Positions 47,160 to 57,908 of a stretch of DNA of 64,000 nucleotides are shown in pieces. Below the pieces are notes generated by a model that was given only the letters and a program-made list of their open reading frames with translations, was not told where the DNA came from and did not search any database. This DNA is from Bacillus swezeyi. Lineage in GTDB: Bacteria; Bacillota; Bacilli; Bacillales; Bacillaceae. The stretch is taken from the NCBI RefSeq assembly GCF_001969815.1, contig NZ_MRBK01000014.1, positions 1 through 64,000 of the forward strand, written 5' to 3'. Both the position numbers and the translations under genes were made by a program. Position 1 is the first letter of the stretch, and each line of letters starts with the position of its first letter.

Positions 47160-48143
47160 TTAAAACTCGGCCAGTTCTCTCATTGCCGCTTCTGTTTTAT
47201 CCGGATTGACCATAAAATATTTTTCCATTGTCGGCGCATACGGCATGGCCGGTACATCAGGCCCCGCCAAACGCTTGATCGGCGCGTCCAAATCGAATAA
47301 GCAATGCTCTGAAATGATGGCAGCCACTTCGCTCATGACGCTGCCTTCTTTCGTATCCTCGGTGACGAGAAGAACTTTGCCCGTTTTGGATGCCGCTTCA
47401 ATGACCGCTTCCTTATCAAGCGGATAGACCGTTCTCAAATCAAGGATATGGGCGGAAATACCGTCCTTTGCCAGTCTCTCTGCAGCCTGAAGCGCAAAGT
47501 GAACGCAAAGTCCGTAAGTAATGACGGTGATATCGTCGCCTTCCCGTTTAACATCAGCTTTTCCGATCGGCAATACATAATCATCATCCGGTACTTCGCC
47601 TTTGATCAGACGGTAGGCTCGTTTATGCTCAAAGAACAGAACCGGATCTTCATCGCGAATGGCCGCTTTTAAAAGCCCCTTCACATCATAAGGTGTCGAA
47701 GGCATTACAATTTTCAATCCGGGCTGGTTGGCAAACAACGCCTCTACCGACTGGGAATGGTACAGTGCTCCGTGAACGCCTCCGCCGTAAGGAGCGCGGA
47801 TGACAATCGGACAATCCCAATCATTGTTTGAGCGGTAGCGTATTTTTGCCGCTTCAGAAATAATCTGATTGATAGCGGGCATGATAAAATCGGCAAACTG
47901 CATTTCGGCAACCGGCCTCATTCCATACATCGCAGCGCCGATGCCGACTCCGGCAATCGCGGATTCAGCCAAAGGCGTATCCATCACCCGGTCTTCTCCA
48001 AACTGATCGTAAAGGCCGGCAGTCGCTTTGAATACTCCGCCTTTTTTTCCGACATCTTCGCCAAGCACAAAGACGCGGGGATCTCGTTCCATTTCTTCTT
48101 TCATAGCCAAAGTGACAGCATCTATATATGACATAACAGGCAT
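47160..48143 (-). CDS. bkdAB: branched-chain keto acid dehydrogenase E1 beta
   Basis: 327 residues, transketolase-type beta subunit: VFVLGEDVGKKGGVF and MDTPLAESAIAGVGIG, plus the C-terminal swivel domain. With BkdAA it forms the thiamine diphosphate decarboxylase. Twelve bases after bkdAA. Confidence 0.95.
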   Translation of the reverse strand: MPVMSYIDAVTLAMKEEMERDPRVFVLGEDVGKKGGVFKATAGLYDQFGEDRVMDTPLAESAIAGVGIGAAMYGMRPVAEMQFADFIMPAINQIISEAAKIRYRSNNDWDCPIVIRAPYGGGVHGALYHSQSVEALFANQPGLKIVMPSTPYDVKGLLKAAIRDEDPVLFFEHKRAYRLIKGEVPDDDYVLPIGKADVKREGDDITVITYGLCVHFALQAAERLAKDGISAHILDLRTVYPLDKEAVIEAASKTGKVLLVTEDTKEGSVMSEVAAIISEHCLFDLDAPIKRLAGPDVPAMPYAPTMEKYFMVNPDKTEAAMRELAEF

Positions 48144-48155
48144 TGTTTTTCCCCC

Positions 48156-49148
48156 TTACTCTGCATAAACATGCCGCAGCGTCTCTTCAGGATCAGCATA
48201 TGGAGCATGTTCAGCATAATCTGTTGCTTCATTGACGATGTTTGTCAACTCATCTGAAATTTCTTTTTCAGATTGTTCATCAAGAAGTCCAGCTTCTTTT
48301 AAGTATTGTGCGAATTTGATGATCGGATCGTTTTTCTTCGCCTCCGCCACCTCTTCGCGTTCTCGGTAGCTTCGGTCATCATCATCACTCGAGTGCGGGG
48401 TCAGCCGGTATGAAATCGTTTCGATCAATGTCGGGCCTTCGCCTCTTCCGGCCCGTTCCCTTGCTTCTTTCACCGCCTTGTATACTTCAAGCGGGTCATT
48501 TCCGTCAACCGTCAGGCCGGGCATGCCGTAGCCGACGGCGCGGTCGGAAATATTTTCGCAGGCCACCTGTTTTTCGTAAGGAACCGAGATCGCGTATTTG
48601 TTATTTTCACACATGAAAATGACAGGAAGCTTATGAACCGCTGCAAAATTGGCCCCTTCATGAAAATCTCCCTGATTTGAAGACCCTTCTCCAAAGGTGA
48701 CAAAGGTCGCGATATTTTTATTGTCGAGCCTTCCCGCAAGCGCTACACCTACAGCATGGGGCACTTGCGTCGTCACAGGAGAAGACCCTGTGACAATCCG
48801 GTTTTTCTTTTGGCCGAAATGGCTCGGCATCTGTTTGCCCCCTGAATTCGGATCCTCCGCTTTCGCGAAAGCTGACAGCATTAAATCTTTTGCGGTCATG
48901 CCGAAAGCGAGCACAACCCCCATATCTCTGTAATACGGAAGCACATAGTCATTGTCGCGGTCTAAAGCGAAAGCCGCACCGACCTGCGCTGCTTCTTGCC
49001 CTTGACAGGAAATAACAAATGGGATTTTGCCGGAACGGTTTAAGAGCCACATCCGCTCATCGAGCTTTCTGGCTAAAAGCATGGTTTTGTACATTTCGAT
49101 TGCTTGTTCATCTGTTAATCCCGCTGCTTCATGACGATTATTGCTCAT
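48156..49148 (-). CDS. bkdAA: branched-chain keto acid dehydrogenase E1 alpha
   Basis: About 330 residues. Thiamine diphosphate motif GEGSSNQGDFHEG...NN, and the phosphorylation-loop-like TPHSSDDD. The ATG at 49148 follows AAGGAGTGAAAAGA and gives MSNNRHEAAG; the longer frame to 49280 runs back into lpdV and is rejected. It decarboxylates branched 2-oxo acids derived from Leu, Ile and Val. Confidence 0.95.
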   Translation of the reverse strand: MSNNRHEAAGLTDEQAIEMYKTMLLARKLDERMWLLNRSGKIPFVISCQGQEAAQVGAAFALDRDNDYVLPYYRDMGVVLAFGMTAKDLMLSAFAKAEDPNSGGKQMPSHFGQKKNRIVTGSSPVTTQVPHAVGVALAGRLDNKNIATFVTFGEGSSNQGDFHEGANFAAVHKLPVIFMCENNKYAISVPYEKQVACENISDRAVGYGMPGLTVDGNDPLEVYKAVKEARERAGRGEGPTLIETISYRLTPHSSDDDDRSYREREEVAEAKKNDPIIKFAQYLKEAGLLDEQSEKEISDELTNIVNEATDYAEHAPYADPEETLRHVYAE

Positions 49149-49170
49149 TCTTTTCACTCCTTCATGCTTT

Positions 49171-50592
49171 TTAAAAATGAATCGCTTTTCCATCCACGGC
49201 AAGAGCGGCTTCTCCGATGGCTTCAGAAAGCGTCGGATGCGGATGGATCGTTTGACCGACTTCCCACGGCGTCGCATCAAGCACCTTAGCGAGCCCCGCC
49301 TCGGAAATCATATCCGTCACGTGCGGACCGATCATATGGACGCCCAGAATATCATCTGTCTCCTCGTCTGCGACTATCTTGACGAAACCGTCTGTTTCAC
49401 CGTATACGAGCGCCTTGCCAATCGCCTGAAACGGAAATTTGCCCACCTTGATCTTGCGGCCTTCCGCCTTTGCTTCTTCCTCGGTCAAGCCGACTGACGC
49501 CGCCTCAGGGCTGGAATAGATGCATTTAGACACAAGCGAGTAGTCGATGGCAGGAGGCTCCCCGTCAGCGATATGCTCAACAGCGGTAATCCCTTCATGA
49601 GAAGCCGCATGAGCCAGCTGAAGCCCGCCAATAACATCGCCTATTGCATAGATGTGGGACTCCTTTGTCTGATACATGCTGTTTGTTGAGATAAAACCTT
49701 TTTCCACCTGAATCTCTGTGTTTTCCAGGCCAATTCCCTCAACATTGGCCTGCCTTCCGACTGACAGCAGCATTTTTTCAGCGGTAAATTCTTGCGCTTC
49801 TCCGCCTTTTTCTGCTTGAATGCTGATCGTTTCTCCCTTTTTCAGGGTGTCTGCCAGCACTTTCGCACCGGTGATAATGTTGATGCCTTTTTTCGTCAGC
49901 TGGGTCTGCATTTCTTTAGAAATATCAGCATCCTCCGTCGGCAAAATGCGTTCCGCATATTCAATCACCGTCACATCAACGCCGAAATCATTGAGCATTG
50001 AAGCCCACTCTATTCCGATGACACCGCCGCCGACAATCAGGATGGAAGATGGAAGTTGCTCAAGTTCAAGCGCTTCATCTGATGAGAGAATGCTCTCCCC
50101 GTCAGGCTCAAGCCCGGGAAGCGCGCGCGGTCTTGAACCGGTTGCGATGATGACGTTTTTAGGAATGAGCATTTCGTTTTCATCTCCGTTTGCCATTTCA
50201 ACGGACACCGTGCCGGGCATCGGAGAAAAAATCGACGGTCCGAGAATTCGCCCGATTCCTTCGTAAACATCGATTTTTCCTTTTTTCATCAAATGTTTGA
50301 CACCGTTATAAAGCTGATCAATAATTTTTTGTTTTCTGCTTTGAACCTGAGAAAACCGCAGTTCGACTTCGGGAATGACCACTCCGAATTCTTCCGCTTT
50401 TTTCGCCGTCCGGTATACCTCGGCGCTTCTCAGCAGCGCCTTTGACGGGATGCAGCCTTTATGAAGGCATGTGCCGCCGAGTTTTCGTTTTTCCACGACG
50501 GCTGTTTTCAGCCCCAGCTGCGAAGCTCTGATTGCCGCAACATAGCCGCCCGTTCCTCCACCTAGGATGACGAGATCATATTCAGTTGCCAT
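49171..50592 (-). CDS. lpdV: dihydrolipoamide dehydrogenase E3 of the BCKDH complex
   Basis: About 473 residues. FAD motif VILGGGTGGYVAA, redox Cys pair in GGTCLHKGCIPSK, NAD motif IVGGGVIGIEWA, and catalytic HPHPTLSE. It reoxidises the lipoamide of BkdB. The ATG at 50592 follows GAGGGAAAGTC; an in-frame start at 50640 overlaps buk and is rejected. Confidence 0.95.
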   Translation of the reverse strand: MATEYDLVILGGGTGGYVAAIRASQLGLKTAVVEKRKLGGTCLHKGCIPSKALLRSAEVYRTAKKAEEFGVVIPEVELRFSQVQSRKQKIIDQLYNGVKHLMKKGKIDVYEGIGRILGPSIFSPMPGTVSVEMANGDENEMLIPKNVIIATGSRPRALPGLEPDGESILSSDEALELEQLPSSILIVGGGVIGIEWASMLNDFGVDVTVIEYAERILPTEDADISKEMQTQLTKKGINIITGAKVLADTLKKGETISIQAEKGGEAQEFTAEKMLLSVGRQANVEGIGLENTEIQVEKGFISTNSMYQTKESHIYAIGDVIGGLQLAHAASHEGITAVEHIADGEPPAIDYSLVSKCIYSSPEAASVGLTEEEAKAEGRKIKVGKFPFQAIGKALVYGETDGFVKIVADEETDDILGVHMIGPHVTDMISEAGLAKVLDATPWEVGQTIHPHPTLSEAIGEAALAVDGKAIHF

Positions 50593-50605
50593 GACTTTCC
50601 CTCCT

Positions 50606-51688
50606 CTAGTTCGGATATTGTTTTGCCTGTTCTTCTCCATTCAGCACGCGAAAAGCGCCTTCCGCCAAAGCTTGAAGCTCATTTTCGCCGGGGAATACGA
50701 CGACATCCGAAATCCAGTCTATGTATTTTCTGATCGAGGAAATAAACGCTTTTCCATAAGCCAGGCCGCCCGTCAAAATGATGACGTCGACTTCTCCTTG
50801 TAAAACGGCGCTGGCCGCCCCGATTTCTTTGGCGAGTTGATAAGCCATCGCTTCATAGATGAGCGCTGCTTTTTGATCGCCTTCCTGAATCATTTTTTCA
50901 ACCTTCACCGCATCGGTCGTTCCGAGATAGCCGGCAAGACCGCCTCCGCCGACAAGCATCTTCATGAGCTCGTCACGGGTATATTCGCCGGAAAAACACA
51001 TATCGATGAGATCGCCAGCCGGAATGGTTCCGGCCCGCTCTGGACTGAGCGGACCTTCCCCATGGAGGCCATTGTTGACATCGATGACACGTCCTTTACA
51101 ATGGACGCCGATCGTAATCCCGCCTCCCATATGGGTGATGATCATTTTCATATCTTCATAGCGCTTCCCAAACTGCCAGGCCGCTTTGCGGGCGACCGCT
51201 TTTTGGTTGAGAGCATGAAAAATGCTCCTTCTTTCAATGGCCGGTGTGCCGGAAATTTTTGCGATAGGAGACATTTCATCGACGACAACGGGGTCGACGA
51301 TAAAAGCCGGAATATTTAATCCGGCGGCGATTTCCCTGGCGATGATTCCGCCGAGATTTGAGGCATGCTGCCCTGAATAGCCGTTTTTCAAATCCTCGAT
51401 CATCGCGTCATTTACTTCATATGTGCCGCCTTCGATAGGGCGGAGAAGGCCCCCTCTCGCACACACGGCGTTCAGTTTTGATATATTGATTCCCTGTTCA
51501 TGCAGCGTCTCCAATATAGCCTGCTTCCTGAACGAATATTGATCAATGATTGTTTGATATTGCTGCAGCTTTGCCTCGTCATGACGGATTGCTTTTTCGA
51601 ATATTGAACGGTCATCGTGAAAAACGCCGATCTTTGTAGATGTTGATCCCGGATTGATGACGAGAATACGTTTTTCCATTACCTGCAT
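50606..51688 (-). CDS. buk: butyrate kinase (branched-chain fatty acid kinase)
   Basis: 360 residues, acetate/butyrate kinase fold: [16 protein letters not shown] (phosphate loop), [20 protein letters not shown]. It makes ATP from branched acyl-phosphates formed by Ptb. Start ATG ten bases after GGAGG. Confidence 0.94.
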   Translation of the reverse strand: MQVMEKRILVINPGSTSTKIGVFHDDRSIFEKAIRHDEAKLQQYQTIIDQYSFRKQAILETLHEQGINISKLNAVCARGGLLRPIEGGTYEVNDAMIEDLKNGYSGQHASNLGGIIAREIAAGLNIPAFIVDPVVVDEMSPIAKISGTPAIERRSIFHALNQKAVARKAAWQFGKRYEDMKMIITHMGGGITIGVHCKGRVIDVNNGLHGEGPLSPERAGTIPAGDLIDMCFSGEYTRDELMKMLVGGGGLAGYLGTTDAVKVEKMIQEGDQKAALIYEAMAYQLAKEIGAASAVLQGEVDVIILTGGLAYGKAFISSIRKYIDWISDVVVFPGENELQALAEGAFRVLNGEEQAKQYPN

Positions 51689-51723
51689 TTGCTTTAAGCC
51701 TCCAGTATAAAAGGGTTGTGATG

Positions 51724-52818
51724 TTAACGTCTGCTTAAAATGTGATGGCCGTTTTGCAAAAATTGACTTCTTGATTGGCGCATGCGCTCAATCCGCTCTT
51801 CGGCTAACCGATCCGCCGCCAAATATGCCGGAATTCGATCGCGTTTCGATATTTCAAGCACCCGTTCAATGTTTCCGTAAATGCCTTCGACTTTTTTCAG
51901 CGCGCGTTCAGAATTATAGCCGTAAAGCTCATCGGCAACATTGATGACGCCGCCGGCATTGATGACATAATCCGGCGCATAGACGATGCCCATGTCATGG
52001 ATCTGGTCTCCGTGACGGGTTTCTTTCAGCTGATTGTTGGCCGCACCCGCAATCACCTTCGCTTTCAGCTGCGGAATCGTATCATCATTGATCGTCGCTC
52101 CGAGTGCACACGGCGCATATATATCACAATCCTGCGAATAAATATCATCAGGGTCGACAGCACGGGCGCCAAATTCAGCAACAGCGCGTTCGACCGCTTC
52201 TTTATTGATGTCTGTGACGATCAGTTTTGCACCTTCTTCATGAAGATGGCGGCAAAGGTTGTACGCGACATTGCCGACGCCTTGGACCGCCACGGTTTTT
52301 CCTGCAAGCGAATCCGTACCGAACGCTTCTTTCGCCGCTGCTTTCATCCCTTTGTATACACCGTAGGCCGTGACAGGAGACGGATTGCCTGACGAACCGA
52401 AAGCCGGTGAAATCCCTGTTACAAAATCTGTCTCATCATGGATGATATCCATATCTTCAACAGTGGTGCCGACATCTTCGGCGGTGATGTACCTTCCGTT
52501 TAACCCTTGAATATAGCGGCCGAAAGCGCGGAACATTTCTTCATTTTTATCTTTGCGGGGATCTCCGATGATGACTGTTTTGCCTCCCCCGAGGTTTAAT
52601 CCGGCTGCCGCGTTTTTATAGGTCATTCCCCGCGCAAGGCGGAGCGCATCTTCAATTGCGGCTGCTTCATTTTCATAAGTCCACATTCTCGTTCCGCCCA
52701 AAGCCGGTCCGAGTGTCGTATCATGAATCGCGATGATCGCTTTTAAACCGGACTGTTTATCTTGGCAAAACACCAATTGTTCATAGTCATACTGCTCCAT
52801 ATATCGAAATAACTCCAT
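51724..52818 (-). CDS. bcd: leucine dehydrogenase
   Basis: 364 residues. [18 protein letters not shown] with the catalytic Lys in the preceding [17 protein letters not shown], and the NAD fold [12 protein letters not shown]. Deaminates Leu, Ile and Val to the 2-oxo acids used by BkdAA/AB. It follows ptb by 3 bases. Confidence 0.95.
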   Translation of the reverse strand: MELFRYMEQYDYEQLVFCQDKQSGLKAIIAIHDTTLGPALGGTRMWTYENEAAAIEDALRLARGMTYKNAAAGLNLGGGKTVIIGDPRKDKNEEMFRAFGRYIQGLNGRYITAEDVGTTVEDMDIIHDETDFVTGISPAFGSSGNPSPVTAYGVYKGMKAAAKEAFGTDSLAGKTVAVQGVGNVAYNLCRHLHEEGAKLIVTDINKEAVERAVAEFGARAVDPDDIYSQDCDIYAPCALGATINDDTIPQLKAKVIAGAANNQLKETRHGDQIHDMGIVYAPDYVINAGGVINVADELYGYNSERALKKVEGIYGNIERVLEISKRDRIPAYLAADRLAEERIERMRQSRSQFLQNGHHILSRR

Positions 52819-52821
52819 TTT

Positions 52822-53733
52822 TTATTCCTCCTCATGTCGTACTTCTGACGTACATAGCGCCAAAGCAATCGAATACAGCTTGTTTTCAGCGGAATCGGCC
52901 CTGCTCGTCAAGGCGATGGGTGCTTTCGCTCCTGCTAAAATGGCCCCCACTTTTGCACCCGCAAAATGAATCAATGATTTGTAGAGCACATTACCCGTTT
53001 CAATTGAAGGAACAAGCAGAATATCGGCCTGACCCGCCACAATTCCAGAAATGTTTTTATGCCGGGCGGCAAGCTCTGATATCGCGTTATCTAAAGCAAG
53101 CGGACCGTCAACGATACAGTCCCTGATCTGCCCCCTGTGATTCATTTGCGTTAAAGCCGCTGCATTCAAAGTGGCTTCCATTACGGGATTCACCGTTTCG
53201 ACAGCGGCAAGACAAGCAGCTTTCGGCATTTTGACCCCGACTGCTCTTGCGACGCGCACGGCATTTTCTAAAATCTGTTTTAGCTCTTCAAGCTTCGGAT
53301 TGATGTTCATTGCCGCATCTGTCACATAAATCAGCCTGTCAAACCCATTGACTTCGAATGCCGCAACATGTGACAGCACATGAGAGGAACGCAGCCCGTA
53401 TTCTTTATTCAAAACGGCTTTTAAAAGCACGGCTGTCGGGACATTTCCTTTCATGAGAACATCCGCATTTCCGCTTTTTACAGCTTGAACAGCGATTCTT
53501 GCGGAGTCTGCGGGCGTTTCCGAATGAATGATATCGACATGCCGTTTTGAAATGTTCTGCTCTGTCATCATATATCTGATTTTTTCTCTGTGCCCAATCA
53601 ATAAAAATCGGGCGAATTGTTTGTCAACCGCAAGTTTGACGGCTTGAAGCACTTCATCATCTTCTGCATGTGCGACGGCGACCGTTTTATTTTCCAGCTC
53701 CGCCGCTTTTTGAAATAGTTGTGTCAGCTTCAT
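52822..53733 (-). CDS. ptb: phosphate butyryltransferase
   Basis: About 303 residues of the phosphate acetyl/butyryltransferase family (NADVLMKGNVPTAVLLKAVL, then DAAMNINPKLEELKQIL). Converts branched acyl-CoA and phosphate to acyl-phosphate for Buk. The ATG at 53733 follows AAGGTGG. The longer frame (to 53796) would run over the sigma-54 promoter, so it is rejected. First gene of the operon. Confidence 0.94.
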   Translation of the reverse strand: MKLTQLFQKAAELENKTVAVAHAEDDEVLQAVKLAVDKQFARFLLIGHREKIRYMMTEQNISKRHVDIIHSETPADSARIAVQAVKSGNADVLMKGNVPTAVLLKAVLNKEYGLRSSHVLSHVAAFEVNGFDRLIYVTDAAMNINPKLEELKQILENAVRVARAVGVKMPKAACLAAVETVNPVMEATLNAAALTQMNHRGQIRDCIVDGPLALDNAISELAARHKNISGIVAGQADILLVPSIETGNVLYKSLIHFAGAKVGAILAGAKAPIALTSRADSAENKLYSIALALCTSEVRHEEE

Positions 53734-53772
53734 AGTACCCACCTTTCTCAGCAAACATCCGCTCTCTTTATT

Positions 53773-53789
53773 ATGCAAGTTTCGTGCCA
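53773..53789 (-). promoter_or_regulatory. sigma-54 (SigL) promoter of the bkd operon
   Basis: Minus strand: TGGCAC, five bases, TTGCA at 53773-53789, an exact -24/-12 consensus. It lies 40 bases before ptb. Confidence 0.92.
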
Positions 53790-53829
53790 GTATCATAAAT
53801 GCGGTTCGGTACTGTGAACCTGTTTACAT

Positions 53830-53881
53830 TTTGCAAGATTCTGCACGAATTACTGCAAATTATTGCATGCTGTCTTTTGCA
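53830..53881 (-). promoter_or_regulatory. candidate BkdR upstream activating region
   Basis: Five TGCA tetramers at 53832, 53842, 53854, 53864 and 53878, spaced 10, 12, 10 and 14 bases. The array begins about 43 bases beyond the -24 element and partly overlaps the bkdR 3' end. Position is right for an enhancer-binding-protein site. Confidence 0.5.
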
Positions 53882-55929
53882 AGGTTGTATTTATCCATTT
53901 TGTAATAAAGATTGCGGATGCTGATTCCAAGCGCTTTTGCTGTTTTTGTTCTGTTATACTGATGCTTTTCAAGCGTCTCTTTAATAACATGAGCTTCAAA
54001 CCGCTCAACGGCGGCTGAAAGCTTTTCATTTTCAATTTCAGGAAAAGCGAGCCCGACTTCAACCTTTTTCTTCGGGCGGTCTGCTTCAGGCAGATGTTCA
54101 AGATCAATCCATTCCATTTGCGGTTTTAAAAAGATCATGGCCCGCTCCAGGACATTTTCAAGCTCTCTGACATTCCCCGGCCATTTTCGCGCCGTCAATG
54201 ATTTGAGCGCATGTTTCGTAAGTCCCTTTACATTGCGGCCGTACTCTTGATTAATTTTTGCGATTAAATGGCGGCTTAAGGCATCAATATCTTCTTTTCG
54301 CTGCCTGAGCGGCGGAATCGATATCGGATAACGGTTGATGCGGTAGTACAAATCTTCGCGGAACCTGCCTTCAGCCAGCGCTTTTTCAATATTGACGTTT
54401 GTTGCGGCGATAATTCTGACGTTCACAGGAATCGGTTTTGTCCCGCCGACCCTGACGATTTCTTTTTCTTGAAGAACGCGAAGCAGCTTCGCCTGCGTAT
54501 TTTGCGAGAGCTCTCCGATCTCGTCCAAGAAAATGCTTCCGTTATTCGCCTCTTCAAAAAAACCTTTTTTTCCGCCGCGCCTCGCTCCGGAAAAAGCGCC
54601 CTCCTCATAGCCAAACAGCTCTGATTCCAGCAATGATTCCGAAATGGCCGCACAGTTTACCCGGACAAACTTATTATACTTTCGGTCACTTTCGTTATGT
54701 ATAGCATGGGCAAAAAGCTCCTTTCCCGTTCCCGATTCGCCCCTCAGCAAAATCGTCGCAGGCGTTTTCGCCCCCAATTTCGCCTGTTCAAGCGCGACGA
54801 GCATCTGCTCGCTTGAACCAATAATGTCGGCAAATGTATATTTCGCTTCCAGCGTGCGGATAATCTGGCGCGCTCTGTTCAGCTCATTTGTCAGCGACTG
54901 AATTTCTGAAACGTCATGGATAACGCCGACACTGCCTTTTAAAATACCGTCGACGATAATCGGCGCGACATTGACGATGACTTCCTTCTTATTCGGACCG
55001 ACCTTCATTCTGACGCCCCTGACAGGACGCCTCGTTTCAAGCACTTTCAAATGCATGCTTTCGCCTTCAGAAATGTCTGTGTTCGCGGGTTTTCCAATGA
55101 CTTGGTCTTTCGTCAGACCTGTCATTTTCGTATACGCCCTGTTGATCATCATCCCGTTTCCGTTTTCGTCGACAACAGAAATAGCTTCATCGGAAGATTG
55201 AATGATCGCTTCAAGCATCGTCCTGATTTCTTTCAGGTTTGTCACCTCTTCGGCCAGCTCGACCGCATCGGTAATGTCTTTAAAAATACTGAGCGCGCCT
55301 AAAAGCGTTCCCCCATCATCAATGATCGGTATTCTTGTCGTGACAATCTGCCTGTTTGGATGCAAAAACTGTTTTTGGTTGTATTCAGGCTCTCTCGTAT
55401 TCAGTATGCGCGGAAGCTTCGTGGTCGGTATGACCTGTTGAATATGCTGGCCGATTGCTTCATGGCGCTTTGTTCCGGTCATTTCTTCGGCCATTTTATT
55501 AAATAAAATAATCTCTTCTTGAATATCGATAAAGATCATACCGTCATTCATAGAATGAAAGATGCGGTCATGTTTATAGGTTTGTTCTTTCAGCATTTGG
55601 ATCAGCTGCTGCTTTTCATTCATCAGCTGAGAAATAATATAGGCGAGCGATCCCGGCACAACAATCGTTCTGTCATGTTTGTTCTGCATCAGCTGCTTTA
55701 ATACATCAGAATCTCCGGTCGTTTCAATGATGATGTCAATCTGTTTTGTTATGTATGGCGTCCAGTCCAGAGCCGTTTCGATATTGTTTTTTTGTGCGAA
55801 CAACAGCCCCGGAGCCTTCGGGTTTTTATCAATGACGGCGGCAATATGCATCGTTTTTGTTTTCAGCAGCAAATCTAAGAGAGCTGTTCCCCCTTTTCCA
55901 GCACCTACAATGAGCACTTTTTGTATCAT
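53860..55929 (-). CDS. bkdR: sigma-54-dependent activator BkdR
   Basis: 689 residues. An N-terminal nucleotide-binding-like domain ([14 protein letters not shown]), two PAS-type regions, an AAA+ domain with Walker [16 protein letters not shown] and the sigma-54 contact loop GAFSGA, and a C-terminal Fis-type helix-turn-helix ([20 protein letters not shown]). It activates the bkd operon from the adjacent SigL promoter when isoleucine/valine are present. ATG after AAAGGGGTTAAGGG. Confidence 0.95.
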   Translation of the reverse strand: MIQKVLIVGAGKGGTALLDLLLKTKTMHIAAVIDKNPKAPGLLFAQKNNIETALDWTPYITKQIDIIIETTGDSDVLKQLMQNKHDRTIVVPGSLAYIISQLMNEKQQLIQMLKEQTYKHDRIFHSMNDGMIFIDIQEEIILFNKMAEEMTGTKRHEAIGQHIQQVIPTTKLPRILNTREPEYNQKQFLHPNRQIVTTRIPIIDDGGTLLGALSIFKDITDAVELAEEVTNLKEIRTMLEAIIQSSDEAISVVDENGNGMMINRAYTKMTGLTKDQVIGKPANTDISEGESMHLKVLETRRPVRGVRMKVGPNKKEVIVNVAPIIVDGILKGSVGVIHDVSEIQSLTNELNRARQIIRTLEAKYTFADIIGSSEQMLVALEQAKLGAKTPATILLRGESGTGKELFAHAIHNESDRKYNKFVRVNCAAISESLLESELFGYEEGAFSGARRGGKKGFFEEANNGSIFLDEIGELSQNTQAKLLRVLQEKEIVRVGGTKPIPVNVRIIAATNVNIEKALAEGRFREDLYYRINRYPISIPPLRQRKEDIDALSRHLIAKINQEYGRNVKGLTKHALKSLTARKWPGNVRELENVLERAMIFLKPQMEWIDLEHLPEADRPKKKVEVGLAFPEIENEKLSAAVERFEAHVIKETLEKHQYNRTKTAKALGISIRNLYYKMDKYNLAKDSMQ

Positions 55930-55954
55930 CCCTTAACCCCTTTGTATGAAATTT

Positions 55955-55990
55955 TTTGCACACCATAACGTTCATTTGCAACAATTTGCA
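55955..55990. promoter_or_regulatory. TTTGCA repeats upstream of bkdR
   Basis: TTTGCA at 55955, 55975 and 55985 (20- and 10-base steps). The same core as in the bkd promoter region, suggesting that BkdR also binds its own upstream region. Confidence 0.4.
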
Positions 55991-56079
55991 CAACATCTAT
56001 GTTATCACGTTTTCCTTTCTTGACAAACTTTTTTTTCAAATAGACAATAAAGGTAAATCTTTGGTAAGGGGATTCGTGT

Positions 56080-56334
56080 ATGGGGAGACTGATCGCACTG
56101 CTGATTTTGCTGATTCCGGGATGTTTGGCGGCCGCCGGCATTAAATTGATGAGGGACACTGTTTTCGGGGTTTTAATCAATCCTTTTCAGATCCTTTGGC
56201 TTCAGGGACTGACAGGCATCATATTTTTTGCGGGCGGGCTTTATCTTTTAGGCGGATTTATTTTTTACAGAGACAGAAAAAGAAACCAGGTGAGCCCCCG
56301 TTTCAGAAAAAAACAGCGCGATCGCGGGGCATGA
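56080..56334 (+). CDS. yqzF: DUF2627 membrane protein YqzF
   Basis: 84 residues with two membrane segments (LIALLILLIPGCLAAAGI and LQGLTGIIFFAGGLYLLGGF) and a basic C-terminus. Matches B. subtilis YqzF in place and pattern; no known function. ATG after TAAGGGGATTCGTGT. Confidence 0.88.
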   Translation: MGRLIALLILLIPGCLAAAGIKLMRDTVFGVLINPFQILWLQGLTGIIFFAGGLYLLGGFIFYRDRKRNQVSPRFRKKQRDRGA

Positions 56335-56349
56335 GCGCTTTATCAGACA

Positions 56350-56379
56350 GCAAAAAGCCGCAGAATTCCGCGGCTTTTT
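56350..56379. terminator. bidirectional terminator yqzF / yqiK
   Basis: AAAAAGCCGC, AGAATTCC, GCGGCTTTTTT between two convergent genes. Confidence 0.9.
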
Positions 56380-57108
56380 TCATGTCATCTCTTTCTTTAT
56401 TTTCAGCGCTTTTTCGGGAAAATCGGTGAAAAAGCCGTCAACTCCCGCTTCAATCAGTTTTTTCATATCCTCCTCACGGTTGATGGTAAACGGCCTGACG
56501 GCTTTTTGTTTCAGATGGGCGTTTTGAATCGTGTCTTCCGACATGGAGCGGCGATACGGATGAAAGCCGGAGGCGGGAATCATATCGATATATTGTTCAG
56601 GCTGATATAGAACATCCATAAAGAGCGCAGCCAATTCAATATCGGGATTGATCCTGCTGCATAAAGCAAGGCTTTCATGATTAAAGGAAGAAAGAATGAT
56701 CCGGTCTTGAAGATTGTACGCTTCAATGAGGGACATCACTTTTTCTTCCATCCCCTCGTAGCGGACAATGCTGTTTTTCAGCTCAACATTAAGAAGAAAA
56801 TCGCCTTTTGCCGCCCAATCAAAAACTTCTTCGAGCGTCGGCACGGCGACAAAACCGGTCTTTTCAGAAAATCGGTAGCTTGCATCCCCCTGTTTCATAT
56901 CTTCATATGTATAATCTTTAATATAGCCCTTCAGCGAGGTCGTCCTGTCAAGCTTTTCATCGTGAATCACGACAAGTCGGCCGTCTTTCGTCATTTGCAC
57001 ATCCAACTCGATGCCGTCGGCGCCTGCAGCGGCCGCATGTTCAAATGCAGTCATTGTATTTTCAGGGAGCGTCCCTGAAGCGCCTCTGTGTGCAAAAATT
57101 TTCGTCAT
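56380..57108 (-). CDS. yqiK: glycerophosphodiester phosphodiesterase YqiK
   Basis: 242 residues of the GDPD family: HRGASGTLPENTMTAFEHA and DGIELDVQMTKDGRLVVIHDE hold the metal-binding and catalytic His/Glu residues. Splits glycerophosphodiesters to glycerol-3-phosphate. No signal peptide, so cytosolic. In B. subtilis the mmg genes lie between yqiK and bkdR; here they are missing. Confidence 0.9.
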   Translation of the reverse strand: MTKIFAHRGASGTLPENTMTAFEHAAAAGADGIELDVQMTKDGRLVVIHDEKLDRTTSLKGYIKDYTYEDMKQGDASYRFSEKTGFVAVPTLEEVFDWAAKGDFLLNVELKNSIVRYEGMEEKVMSLIEAYNLQDRIILSSFNHESLALCSRINPDIELAALFMDVLYQPEQYIDMIPASGFHPYRRSMSEDTIQNAHLKQKAVRPFTINREEDMKKLIEAGVDGFFTDFPEKALKIKKEMT

Positions 57109-57218
57109 GTATTGTTCACCCCTGAAAGAAATAAGTTATCCCTCATTATGAAGGCTTTATCATTTTCTTTCCACAGTTAAGGCTTTTCTTAACATAAATA
57201 TAACGTTTTTCTTCAACA

Positions 57219-57248
57219 TTAAAAACACCCCGGCGATGCCGGGGTTTT
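57219..57248 (-). terminator. terminator after yqiI
   Basis: Minus strand: AAACCCCGGC, ATC loop, GCCGGGGTGTTTTT. Confidence 0.9.
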
Positions 57249-57252
57249 CGGT

Positions 57253-57873
57253 TTATTCATAATAAAAAACCACCGCTTCAGCGAGCGCATCCGCTGCTTT
57301 TTTCTGAGATTCCGAGCTTCTGAGTTTATCGGCGTCTGCGTCATTCGTAATGAAGCCCAGCTCCACTAAAGCACTCGGCATCTTTGAATTTTTGATGACG
57401 TAAAACCCCGATTCTTTCACTCCCCTGTCTGTGGTGTCCAAAGCACCGGGAAGCCGTTCTTGAACCTCTGAAGCAAGCCGTTCGCTGTCAGCCGCTTTAT
57501 AGGTGGAGTCAAAATACGTCTCTGTTCCTGACGCTTCAGGAACGGCAGAGTTTGCATGAATGCTGATGAAAAGGTCTGAACCGTTTGCGCTCGCCTTGGC
57601 CACACGCTCTTCAAGGGACAAAAACGCATCATCCGTTCTGGTCATGACCGTGTCAGCTCCCTCATCTTTCAGTTTTTCATTCAGCAAATTCGATACGTCG
57701 AGATTGACATCCTTCTCCAAAAGACCGTTTCCGACCGCACCGCTGTCTTCTCCTCCGTGCCCTGCATCGATATAAATCGTTTTTCCCGAAAGCGTCTCTG
57801 CCGCAAAAGCACCGGGAAGAATCATCACAAACGAATACAGCAGTAAAAACAAGCTCTTCGCTAGCAATTTCAC
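57253..57873 (-). CDS. yqiI: N-acetylmuramoyl-L-alanine amidase YqiI
   Basis: 206 residues: signal peptide (LLLYSFVMILPGAFAAETL) and an Amidase_3 domain with zinc ligands in IYIDAGHGGEDSGA, EKDVNLDV and ISIHANS, and catalytic Glu in VELGFITN. Cleaves the lactyl-peptide bond in peptidoglycan outside the cell. No cell-wall-binding repeats. Upstream of it is the yqiH lipoprotein gene, 35 bases away. Confidence 0.92.
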   Translation of the reverse strand: MKLLAKSLFLLLYSFVMILPGAFAAETLSGKTIYIDAGHGGEDSGAVGNGLLEKDVNLDVSNLLNEKLKDEGADTVMTRTDDAFLSLEERVAKASANGSDLFISIHANSAVPEASGTETYFDSTYKAADSERLASEVQERLPGALDTTDRGVKESGFYVIKNSKMPSALVELGFITNDADADKLRSSESQKKAADALAEAVVFYYE

Positions 57874-57908
57874 AGTTTCTTCCTCCTACATCTCCGTTTT
57901 ATCATCTA

